Assembly (NCBI GenBank): GCA_030867875.1
Contig: JAOWCC010000577.1
Coordinates: forward strand, 89,633,740 to 89,697,739
Source: Actinernus sp. WN-2022
Taxonomy: Eukaryota; Cnidaria; Anthozoa; Actiniaria; Actinernidae
Direction of reading: 5' to 3'
DNA: 64,000 nucleotides
The position numbers and the translations under genes are program-made. The notes beneath the pieces are model-generated. The model saw only the letters and a list, made by a program, of their open reading frames with translations, had not been told where the DNA came from and searched no databases. Shown piece by piece: positions 1 to 12,400 of the stretch (within the stretch, counting starts at the first letter, position 1; the number at the start of each line of letters is the position of its first letter).

Positions 1-17
1 AATAATGAAAGATTGCT

Positions 18-670
18 ACTTAATAAAGTTGTGTGAGTGGTTTTGGGGTGATTTTGGGACTTCTAAAGCAGTTTATTAGGCCTCGAAGTTTTAACAGTTG
101 GCCGCGTAGGTATGCAGCTTTGAGGCGCTTTTCATCAATGTGACCTCACTTGCCGTCGAAATTCGACAGTAAATTCAAATCGATTTTGCCTCTGCTTTCA
201 GCTCACACAAATCCAGAGATGCGTATTAAAGCACTTCTCATCCACGTTTCAGGACAAACGATGTGAAAACGGTCTGGAAAATAAATCCCAAATTCAAAAT
301 ATATGCATCGGTATACAATCTGCAACTTCCACAAATCAGCGGTAGACATCGCAGGCGACGCTTTAAAGATGCGTGGGCATGGCAACTGAAACTTTTTGAA
401 AATACACTTCCACACTAAGAAGAATTGTCATGTACTTCAAGCAGAACGGAGGTGCATAACAATTCTCCTTAGTGGGGTGGGGTAGTTTCAAAAAGCGTAG
501 CCTGCGATGTCTACCACTGATTTGTGGACTGATCAAGTTGCAGATCATATGCCTATGGATATATTTTGAATTCGGGATTATTTTCCAGGCTGTTTTCACA
601 TCGTTTGTCCTGAAACATGCACGAGAAGGCCCAAAATCGGCCCAAACCCACTCACACAACTTCATTAAGT
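18..670. repeat. Long fold-back (palindromic MITE-like) element
   Basis: The left arm starts ACTTAATAAAGTTGTGTGAG near 18. The right arm, read on the minus strand from 670, starts ACTTAATGAAGTTGTGTGAG. The arms match over roughly 230 bases (left about 230-450, right about 455-625), with an extra unmatched block near 60-230 in the left arm. The open frames inside are mirror images of each other and are not genes. No clear target-site duplication was found, so the class is unknown. Confidence 0.7.
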
Positions 671-964
671 ATCATTATTTTATTATTGAAGATGTATTTC
701 ATAGGAATTGGAAAAGAGAATTTGCAAGGAGCAATTATCTAAACTCTTCCGAGTGCTTATGAAACATACCACAGGTAACCCAACAGACTAATAAGCGGGA
801 AATATATGTTGAGTCTGGGCTGCCTGTGTTCTTACCATTGTGATTCATTCTTAATGTCTTTAGAAGTGGTCCCGGTTTCAATAGTCGCCCAGAATGTGTA
901 TACACCTGTAGCTGCAACTGCTCAATAAAACACTCAAATGTGCTCTTTTTCTGTTCTTCGACAG

Positions 965-3420
965 CCGTGGCTTCTCATCCCGGAGTGGGTTTGAAACCCT
1001 ACATCCCCTTCCTGAGAGGCCAGAGGAGTGTGTCCCCTTGTCGTATTTGGAGACTGTTCGGGAGGCTATAAACAGTTACCGTACCTCTGACACCAGCGAG
1101 CAATCTACACCTACTACAGATAACACCAATAGCCTTAATAACAGCTTATGGGCATCTAATACATGGTCTACCAACACTGGCAATCTAACAGGAAGGAGTA
1201 GTGTCTATTCTTGGGGAAATGATGATGTGAGTATACCTTTAAACACTCACAGATAAGTTGCAGCTTTTTACCCAAAATCTTTGTCATGATCCTAATCGGG
1301 GGTGCGTCTTATCTGTGAGAACAGCTAGAGAAGGTCCCATAAATTAGCATTTTATAGAAAGTAGTAAGCTACATAATACATGTATATATATGTATGTCAT
1401 GGTTACATTTTGTATTTGGTTCATCTTTTTTTGTAAACTGGTTAATTTTTTTAAACTGGTTCAATTATCAAGATTTTAAGAAGTGATAAAAACATTTTTT
1501 TGGATTTGTTTTCAGGGGGAATTTTAAAAAGACAAAAAATCACCCATCCCTCCCCTGCAAAATATTTTTGAACACTCTCCCTTCCCTCTCAATGGTATTC
1601 AAACCAGCTTCTAACCTGACAGTAACAGTCACAAACTAAGGTTCTCCTGTCATCAGATCTAGATAATTTTTATACATGTACATTTGTAGGTAGCACAGAG
1701 AGGATAAGAAAAAGTAGGCTGTGAATGAAACCTACCACTCTCAGGTACATAACTCCAAGAGTTGTGAACTGGCAGAGTAAAACCAGTACAGATCGAGTTC
1801 ACAAGCACAATTATTATTCCTAATATTGATAAAAGTGGATCTTAACATATTTTTGCAATAATTGTCTGTGTATTAAATTTATACATGAACAAAAAAACGA
1901 GTGAAATTAAACCGAATATAAAATTGAACCACAACATATATACATGTACATTGTACTAATAAATACTACACAAAACCAAACAAAAGTAAGTACTGGTCAT
2001 TGCTTTTGCAAGTTTGGTGGCTCCTTGTCCTAAAAGAGCCATATTTGTTGTTTAAGTTCCTCTACGACTGAGTAGTATAGACAGCTCATTATTTTGTGTA
2101 CATGCATGTTCAATTAAGTTATGCAGGAGTTAGTGCTTGAAACTTACATGTAACAATGGTGGTACATGTACAGTATATCCACTAGCTTGGGTCTACAAAA
2201 AATGGTTCTGGCCAGTAAATCTTGATAGGGACTTTAAGCCTTTGGGCTAGTAGATTTTGTCAATCACTAAACCCTGAGCCCTGGATGGGTTCATAGTTTG
2301 AGCATGTTAAGCATTATAGTTTTGGGAATGAGATAGGAGCAACAATATGGTGGCTTAATTCTGAATTTGAAGCAAATTGTTTGGACTTTTGACATACATA
2401 CATGTACAGTACATGTATGTAAATTTCGGAACCAACCATGGTGCAGGACATGCTTTCATAGGCAGTGTCATGAATTTGTACTTCCTGCATGGTTTCCCCA
2501 AAATTGCATTGTACACACTTGTTGTTTATGCATTGCTCATGGATTTACATGAGGTTTAGTTCAATAAAAATGGCTGCTCATTGAGCTGTTTGTCCACTTA
2601 AATCTTCCCAAACTGAAGCCTAATGGCATGCAGGTGCAGGTACATCATATGTACATGTACGTATCAACCTCAGGTGACAATAAAACAATTGATTGATTCA
2701 TGTCCTAAAGCTTCTCATCAAATAAACTCTGAGTGATTTTCAACTGAGCTACTTTTAATAGGATTGTAACGTAATAACAGGGGGAAATGTGGAAGTTAAA
2801 GAGTGGGGGTTTAAATGGAGTATCACTAAGAATACATGTACATGTTGACAGTCATGAACACAAGGTGCATTAAACAGACAAAGTGCTAGTATATAAAATG
2901 TCTGCTCATTGTAGTGGCAGTTTAATTAATAACGTACCCTCAGGGCTTTCTAGACATTTCTGAGTAGTACATGTAGGTCAACGTAGGAAAGTGACAAAAG
3001 GCTAAAAGTCAAGCAAAAGTCTGTTGTCTCACTTGATAAAAATGAAATAACCAGCAATGATGTACCTCTAAACATGTAAATTCCCTGTATAATTATTATT
3101 CATTTGTGTTGGTCATTTTCAGGAGTTTGACAGGCAGGCCTCTGCAACAGTTCAGCGCATGTTTGATGAGATCAACCATATGCTGTTTGAGGGCAAAGAT
3201 TTCGATGGTAACATTGATTATCAATTGAAAAGTGTACTAAATTTTTAAAATAATATACTTTAAACTGATTTACGAATATTAAATTTTATAATAAATTTTA
3301 TGTAATTGAATTACGGGAGCATAAGTTTAAGAATTTAAATTAAATTTCTCAATGTTATCCAGGGAGTACCCAGCTACTGTTGGAATGTGAAGAATGGTGC
3401 ACTCGCTTTCCTCATTTAAG
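965..3420 (+). CDS. FAM149B1: FAM149B1 exons 1-3 of those visible (DUF3719 N-terminal part)
   Basis: Exon 965-1226 encodes a Ser/Thr/Asn-rich stretch after HPLPERPEE and ends GAT-GAT before GTGAGT. Exon 3123-3207 encodes EFDRQASATVQRMFDEI followed by NHMLFEGK, the most conserved block of the FAM149 family. Exon 3363-3420 encodes ECEEWCTRFPHLR. Phases run 0, 1 and 2 and join without a stop. The long frame that continues past 1226 is intron read-through. The 1227-3122 intron holds no gene, only AT-rich sequence with many ACATGTA motifs. Confidence 0.88.
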
Positions 3421-6400
3421 GTACAATGTATGGCAGAATGTCAATTGAAATGACTTTATTTTTCCATGGACTTTGTTGTAAAATACATGAAATTCGATCA
3501 AGAGATGACCAGTAATTATTAGAATTTTTTGTTATTTCCTAATCTTATTAAATATCAACATACATGTATACAGTACTGATCTAAACTAAACTCACCCTTG
3601 CATTTACTTTGCATGCACTCAGAGTACATGTACATGCAAAGTAAATGCAAAGCAAACCCTGCGATGGTGTACTCAGAATAGACCCTGTGTTTACTTTGCG
3701 TGTACTATAGTAATGCAAAGTACATGTACACACACGGCCCACAAATAAAAATGTAAATCAGATCTGGCGATAGATATGTATAAATTAGTGTCTGAGAATG
3801 AGTTTGTAAACATGCCAAACATCTCAACATTTTCCTGCGAATATATAAACATGCTCGAGAACAGTTTGGCAATATCATTTCTGATGAGAGCACAATCGAA
3901 GCTGACTGCTACAAGATGAGTAAATTTAGAAACATTGTGGGAGCAAAGAAATATTAAAAGGAGATCAAAATCAAAACATCCTTTGAAGAAAGCCGACCTG
4001 GGAATGGAAGTCACAAAAACGGCACAAAAACAACTTAGGCTTTCATAGTTTCGCTTCATTTCTTGCACTTGGAGCTTGAGAAATGAGTTTTTTTGTTATG
4101 AAAATATAAGACAACTTCTCTAAAGTACCTAGAGGCTGCTTCAAGGTGTCAAAGCTAAGATGGGAAGCAAAGGATTCTGAGAGAGAAGCGAATGTGTGCA
4201 AAGTTAAGTCTTTGTTTTGACATTTGTGTTTCAGCACATGCTCACACACATTCTTTTCCCTGTGAGCAGAACTCCAGAAATTACAGTAATCAGCGACGTT
4301 TTCATTAAAAATAACAGATTTTTCTGAATATTTTGAGCTAGATGAAACTATTTTCAATATCCTAAAATATCTTAGACCACTGGTGCGTGTTTTAGGGAAG
4401 TTGTAACGACTTCAGTTTGTGGCATAAATATTTCTTTAGATAAATAATTATTTTACCTTGCATTTACTTTGGGTTTATTGTGAGCGTACTTTGCGTTTAC
4501 TTGTTTGTTTGCATGTACTTGTGTGTACTCGCATGCATGCAAGTACACGAAAAGTAAACAAAGCGTGTACTTTGCGTGCGTTTACTAGTAAACGTAAGTT
4601 TACGCAAAGTAAACCCACGTGCATGCAAAGGGGAGGTTAGTTTCGATCGGTACTGTTAAAGCACCTTAACCCTTTCACCACTACAAGCCGGAAAAGCGGC
4701 CAATACGAAGCATGTACCTGGGAAAAATTATTGCATCAAACCTAGACATGCTGGAGATACGATGTTGCGATACTATTTCAAGGGATGAATAACTTCAAAG
4801 TCAGAGCTATAACAGGGATCGCTTGACTCTCCCACTTTGGAGAAAAACGCATTTGTTTTGGAGATCGCTGTTCGTTTCTTCGATTTTCGCGAATTTTGAG
4901 GAGCTGAAAATCGGCTCAAGAAAACCTTCCCATTTGCACTTGAAATCAAAAGCAAACACAAAATAACCACTCAGTCATTACAGTACCTTGTTTAATCTTT
5001 CCAACCAGCAGGTTTGTTTGCATAAAATCCACCAAACGACTGTGAAGCGTGCTATTCTTAATGCTGCACTTCTCTCCACCATGTTTTCCTGCTCCCCAAC
5101 TCCAATTGCATGCTGGGTAATCAGCAAAAAAATCACAAGGGGACCCCCCCTCTGGGACTCCTGTAGGATTTTTTTATAAGTCTTTTACCCCTACAACCAA
5201 GAGCGGTGATTTGGACTCCAGCCGTTGCTTTAAAGTGACAAAAACACACCCTAATAGGTTGAGCAGGGGCAAAAGACAACCAACTGCAGAATTTCAAAGG
5301 TTTCAGTGAAGAATTATTTCATGTGTCCCAAAGCAGAAACACAAAAGAAAAACCCTATGAAACCCCTCACAAGGCCTACTAAAAGCAAACCAAGTACTTT
5401 TCAGCCGTCATCAGACTTAATGATGTCTTCAAGCTCTCTGACAGTGGCTTATTTGTCCAAAATTAGAGCACATTTCATTGGAAATCCTACAGAAGAAAGC
5501 ATACTTACCGCCGACGAGTCCGTAGAATTCTGCCGAATGGCATCATGGGGAAAATTTGAGCCCTTGGTTTAAAAAGTCAGCAGTATTTAACTACCCCGGG
5601 CAAGCCAAACTGGAACTGAGGGGGGAGGGTTGAGTTAGCACTCTGAATTTCACCAATTCAGCCCAAACGCTTCCGGTGGTGAAAGGGTTAAACACCACAC
5701 TACCCATGTCATGTGACCTGTTCTGTTTGCACTCAAACTTATTTTACAGGATGTTAGCATCCATTGTAGTTGAATAATGTCAATGGCATGTGAAATGACC
5801 TTATATTTTGGACAGGATAATTTTTTTACAGGTTATCTATGGCTGGAAAGCAATATCCTAATTATGGACAAGAAAAGGGTGTGGCACATCACATGATTGG
5901 ATGCATTAGCAACATGTCTCCCAAAAATGAAGTCACAGCAACTTGAAGATGCATATGCTGTGCTCAATACAAATCTTTTCAATGAACCTGAACTTTGAAC
6001 CACCCCCTCTAACCTTAGTGTTGGTTCTGAATTAGGGTCCAATAAGAGAAGACTAGGGAAGTACATTTTTGCTCATAGCTCCTGTCTAGAAAATAGTTGC
6101 ATCACAAAAGTTGGTCAAACAATTCATCACTCAGTGAGTATCCAAGTAAAGCCGATTCTGAATGAAAAGGACAGAAACTTATAAATTATAATTTTTTTTG
6201 TTAACCCTTTCACCACTACAAGCCGGAAAAGCGGCCAATACGAAGCATGTACCTGGGAAAAATTATTGCATCAAACCTAGACATGCTGGAGATACGATGT
6301 TGCGATACTATTTCAAGGGATGAATAACTTCAAAGTCAGAGCTATAACAGGGATCGCTTGACTCTCCCACTTTGGAGAAAAACGCATTTGTTTTGGAGAT

Positions 6401-9400
6401 CGCTGTTCGTTTCTTCGATTTTCGCGAATTTTGAGGAGCTGAAAATCGGCTCAAGAAAACCTTCCCATTTGCACTTGAAATCAAAAGCAAACACAAAATA
6501 ACCACTCAGTCATTACAGTACCTTGTTTAATCTTTCCAACCAGCAGGTTTGTTTGCATAAAATCCACCAAACGACTGTGAAGCGTGCTATTCTTAATGCT
6601 GCACTTCTCTCCACCATGTTTTCCTGCTCCCCAACTCCAATTGCATGCTGGGTAATCAGCAAAAAAATCACAAGGGGACCCCCCCTCTGGGACTCCTGTA
6701 GGATTTTTTTATAAGTCTTTTACCCCTACAACCAAGAGCGGTGATTTGGACTCCAGCCGTTGCTTTAAAGTGACAAAAACACACCCTAATAGGTTGAGCA
6801 GGGGCAAAAGACAACCAACTGCAGAATTTCAAAGGTTTCAGTGAAGAATTATTTCATGTGTCCCAAAGCAGAAACACAAAAGAAAAACCCTATGAAACCC
6901 CTCACAAGGCCTACTAAAAGCAAACCAAGTACTTTTCAGCCGTCATCAGACTTAATGATGTCTTCAAGCTCTCTGACAGTGGCTTATTTGTCCAAAATTA
7001 GAGCACATTTCATTGGAAATCCTACAGAAGAAAGCATACTTACCGCCGACGAGTCCGTAGAATTCTGCCGAATGGCATCATGGGGAAAATTTGAGCCCTT
7101 GGTTTAAAAAGTCAGCAGTATTTAACTACCCCGGGCAAGCCAAACTGGAACTGAGGGGGGAGGGTTGAGTTAGCACTCTGAATTTCACCAATTCAGCCCA
7201 AACGCTTCCGGTGGTGAAAGGGTTAAAGTGTCTATGAATCAAAATTAAGGTGATCTCATTTTAAAATCCTTTCAAAATGGTGGCATTTTCCATTTCTCAA
7301 TATCTCATTTTGTTCCAGAGGGGTATTCAAGTTTTTGCAATATGAAAAAGGAGAACTGTGACAGTATTTGATTGACACAGACTTGAGACAAATCACAAAA
7401 TGAAGAATATCTCGGCAAATAGTGGGTAAAAAAACAATTGACACTATGCACATGTTTGGTACTTAAGAAAATACACATCACTCTGGACATTCTCATGTTG
7501 CCATGGAAACACTCTTGGCCCCAGGCTCCTTCCATGAGGAAATTAAAATTCCTAATTTCTCCTTTGTTAAACACAATTTGTTGCTGAGGGTGTATCAGAA
7601 GTAGGCATTATGTGTGTGAGTGGTTTAAGGGCCCATTGACATATTCCGTTGCTACGCAACACCGTTGCTATGCTCGCAGGAGCAGATGTGATTTTCACTT
7701 CCGGTTTATGCTAGCCTGAGAAAACAGCCAAATCGGCCGATATGAGTCGGCTGTTTTTTCAGGCTAGTTTTATGCGTGTCCACCGGCCACCCAATAGTTT
7801 TAATACTTACACATGTTTGTAAATTTTATTTGTGGTTTACCTGAAAGGTAAACCAATGAATGAATGAAGTAAAGTGTCCAAAAGTTGGAGCAAGCCGTAG
7901 TGGGTGCTAGCGCTTTTGTCTCTGGAAAATGAAAAGCTTAGTTTATCGTGTGAAACAAAATAATACTTGACAAGAAACTCAATCCGATAATTTTGAAGGA
8001 ATCATTCAGGACTCGAAAGGCGCCTAACTGTACTTGAACCTAGAAAAAAGGAATAATTAATAATTTGTACAGAGCAAAAAAGTAACGGCAAACGTATGGC
8101 GGCGCCAACACAGTGATCAGTGAAAGCCGATGAATGGGAAAGAAAACTTGTATTGGATTCTCAGTTCTGCAACAATTTCACGACCATAAAACAGGCACTT
8201 TTGCGCATGGATTATTTATCAATTCTGGTTTCTAAAAATCCTAAACATTTTGCACGCTTTCACTAAACACCAAACTTTTCCCCGTTAAAATGTTGTTGAC
8301 CACCTTCTCCACAAATTAGAGCATGGATTTTGGAAATCGACAATAATTGCCAAAGTTATGGCTTTTCATTTGCCGAAAAAGCTTAAAATTGGACTGAAAA
8401 GTGTTGTAAAAGCTTCATTTTTTGTCGTAATGGCAAACGCAAGCTCGGTTTTATGCGCCTTAATTCGTAGGATCGGAAAATATTCATAAATTACAAGTAG
8501 ATCAAAAATCCTTGGAGAGTTTAGAAATTTTCTGATTTTGATGATGTCATCATGATGTCACTTGATGACATCATCAGACTACAATACTTTACCCTAGGAG
8601 TCACCTTGACAATAATTACTGCTCACTCTTTAATTTTCCGGGTTTTACGAGGCTGCAAACTTTCCCTAGCAACGGCCAATTTAAATAATGTCAATGGGCC
8701 TCAAGCAAATTATTTACCATAACAGAAACAAACATAGGGCCCTGTGTTATTATGGACGTTGTTGGCAGAGCCTAGCTATATAATTTTTTTTGTGTAGCAT
8801 GTGACGAGATTAATTACTTTTGTTGAATGCCTGTTTAGCAGGTAACATACAGAGAGTGACAGCCTTGCAGTCTTCATACATGTACATGCATATGTTAGAA
8901 CAATATTTTCTGTCTGTTTTCAATTCTGAAAATATCCGACGCAATATTTGTTTGCAAACCCAGCAATACAGAGATAATTATAGGAAATCGATTATCTTCA
9001 ACTGGCCAAAACTGGAAATGCTTATTTCTATAATGTCAAGCGATTTGAATTGGTGTTCTTGTAGTAAATTAGATGGCCCAGCCGGCCGCTACCAACATTG
9101 ATATTAGTGGCAAAGCTTTCACAGCAACTAGATGGAATCCAAAAATATAACTTCTGTGTCATTGAAGCAGTTTGAATTAATGTAGCAAGATAGACACAGA
9201 GACAGCAAAGAAACTTCACAGCAGTAAATAATCATCATGTGACCAATGACATCATTGTTACAACAAGCACCACTAAGTGATTTATTGAGATGCAATACCA
9301 TGTCTGTCAAAGTTTGAACAGGCTGGCATTAGAAATGAGGGAGATATGGGCATGTACTTAAAATCATGTGACCAATGACATCATATATACATTATCACCC

Positions 9401-12400
9401 CTACATGCTCGATAGGGACCCACTACCATGTATGTCAAGTTTGTGCCACCTGCCATTAATATGAAGCGAGTTAGCCATGAAAATCTCCTATCCCGAACTT
9501 GCACATGCGCATCAGGAGTTCTCATATTCCGAACATCGTACAAGTATATCCACAGCTACATGTACAGTACCATACATCTTTGGAAAAAGCTACAACAACT
9601 CGTTCATGTACATGCATTCATCCACTAGTTAAACATTGAAAATTTATCTTCAAGTTAAAAGGAGCCTAATTGGCCGAATGTGTTTCCTTGGCAATGTCAT
9701 GTCCATAGTGATGTGTATTTTCTTTGGTACTATACATGTGCAAAGTTTCAATTGTTTTTATCCAACCTTGTTCCCAGGGGCCTTTATACACCTAATCCAA
9801 GATGGCGTTGAAGTACCCCTGCAGAGTTCCTAAGGAGATGAATCGCTCACTCATTCTGATTGGCTAAAATACATAGATTAGCATTGGTTTTAAAATTTGA
9901 AAAATTGACAGCAATTGAGTGACAATGGTTGTTTAGTGTAGTGGTTGCAATATTTGCCTTACAAGTAGGAGGAGCGGGGTTTCAGTGTTCAAGAAAATTT
10001 CTTTTTTTACCTTACCATTTTCTTGAGAAGTTTCTCTAAAGAAAATAAGTCATTTTACTTCCAAAGGCTGGCATAGCATTCTCCAAGCATCACTTTTACA
10101 ATAATAAAATAAATACATGTAATTACCTAACATTATGTGATGTACATGTATGCTGCCAGTGGAGTTGTTCTAATCAACTAGTACCAGAGACTGTCTACTT
10201 TATTTGCCCATGTTTGATGTCATCAACCACCGTTTTGTGTGACAGGGCCCAATTGATCATTTTAAATCTTGTATTCTTGTAGAATTTGCGGTGAGCAGAA
10301 TGTGTGGCCTCAGGATGAAGGGATTCAGTACATCCCTCTCTCCTCTGATGACCCAAGGGTGTACAACTATCGACCACAGACCTCTGTCCTGGAGGATATG
10401 GAAGATGTCAACATTATGGACTCGCAGGGGTACATGTACACAAACTGTACATGTAGTACTCAAGAAAAAAAGATGCACAACTTAGGCCCCGTCCACACTA
10501 CCATATTCAAAAATTTGCATTGTCAAAAGTTTGCATTTTCATTTCCACATCTACATGAAAATTATAGCGTCACATTAAAAAAAACATCCACTTGGGAGAG
10601 CAGGATATGCCATTTTCGCTGTTTCCATGTGGATGGGAGATGAAAACTCCAACTTTTGAAAATGCAAATTTTTGAAAATGTTATTGTGTATTTAGTTCTG
10701 CATCTTTTTTTCTTGACTACTACATTTAATTTCATTTGATTACATTTGACTCAATGTAAAATCTAGACCCAAAAAAATGTGAGAAAGCCAGTAATTCATA
10801 GAGTTTTACTAAATATGGAATTACTGAATAAAATTATGTCCTCTGTAGGACAGGAGGCCTTCACCTCTCAAAACCTTGCATTTTATTGGATCCCATTTGG
10901 ATTGCGCTGACAAAGAATTCAATTTTTTTAAGGTTAGGGTTTATGTTGTTTCAGGGTAGGTTATTGTTTGGATAGCCAGCACAATTATATTCCAGTTTCC
11001 GAGGAGGTGAAGGCTACCTCTTGTAGGACGTTAAAGCAAGATGTGCCAACTTGAACCTCGTAAACTCTGTTAAATAGCCCACTTTGACGATGTTGCACAC
11101 ACATCTTAGAACAATAGATGCGGCCTGCCAAATAGTCTGTGTGTCCCACCAGTCTCTTGTTATTCAGATATTGTGTGCATTGTTCTAGTTGCATGGTTAA
11201 TGTGCAACATCATCAAAGTGGGTTATTTGCCATTTCAAAATAATCCCTTCAGTTTTAAAGAATAATAAAATGATTTCAAGAACATTGAATATTTAATGAG
11301 GCAAATAAACCTAGGTCACAGTTCTAGTGGTTGGGAATCATAAATGTGAAATGTTTCTTTCAGCCATTTATCTGCACCGGGGCAGAAACCCCTGTTGGTT
11401 ATCAAAATACTTAATAAAAATTGGGGTAAGTTTAAATGTCTGGCAGGGGAAGTAAAACATTTTTGAGTCCTGTAAAGTCTGCTGAATAAAAGGAATGGAT
11501 ACGAAAACACCACCATGCACATCAGTGATACAACATGTTTGTCACACACGAATTGTATAAACTGCAAAGCCAATTCACTAATTAATTGAATTGATTTTGA
11601 AAATCAACAAGGTACAATTTATAATTATTTGCGGTTCATTTACAGTGCAACTACTGAAACCGGGGCCACAGAGAGACAGAGAATTAAACACATATTTGAG
11701 CAATGAAAATAAAGCATTCTAAAGTGTGTATTGAATAACATGTGATTCTCTTCATTTGAAATACACTGTACTTTCACTTCAGAACTTAATTAAGTGAACC
11801 AAATTCACCTTTTACTGGATTGAAGCTTGAGCAAGTCGAAATTCTTGTAATCAACACTGCATGATTGGCTCCAAGAACAGAGTAAGTGACTTTTGATCAA
11901 ATTCTAAATTCTCCCTTAGGAAACAAAGAGTATCAAGGAGAATTAGTGTGTGATCAGTAGTCACTTATGCTGTTCTTGCATGGATCCCTTCAACTGTAAG
12001 TTGGCAATGCTTTGTTTTCATTCTGCAATGTGATTGGGTCTCATTCTCTAAGTGTCTCAGGTTTCAGTAGATGCACTGTAATGTGTTGTACATTATATAC
12101 ATGTATGTTCTTTTTCCAGGCTTTTAGTAGAAGGAACTCATCTAAATCCAACAACACTTACAATACCTGAGTCAGACCAATATCTCTTAGGTAAGTGAAC
12201 CTGTTCAAACGAGACCTACAGAGAAATGTTCATGAGCAAAGGAAATTAAGGTTATCTGTTACTCTTTTTAATGCACTTGTAAAGAGTAGGCCAATGCACC
12301 TGGACATCATGAAAGTTACCAAAATGACTAGAGATCATTATTAGCTCGTCAAAGGCAGGGCTTCTGATAGGGTACAAAAAAAATTGGGAAATTGTGCTGC

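Larger units (their letters stand above)
3421..10282. other. Large FAM149B1 intron filled with repeats
   Basis: No gene was found. It holds a zone rich in GCAAAGTAAA-type inverted motifs (about 3596-4632), two identical TTAA-flanked elements (listed separately), a 7.6-8.7 kb inverted-ended element and AT-rich sequence. The open frames on either strand lack domain signatures. Confidence 0.7.

Noticed and set aside
4773..7107. Paired identical small frames as duplicated genes
   Set aside because: They lie inside the two copies of the TTAA element and show no domain; duplicated transposon sequence explains the identity.
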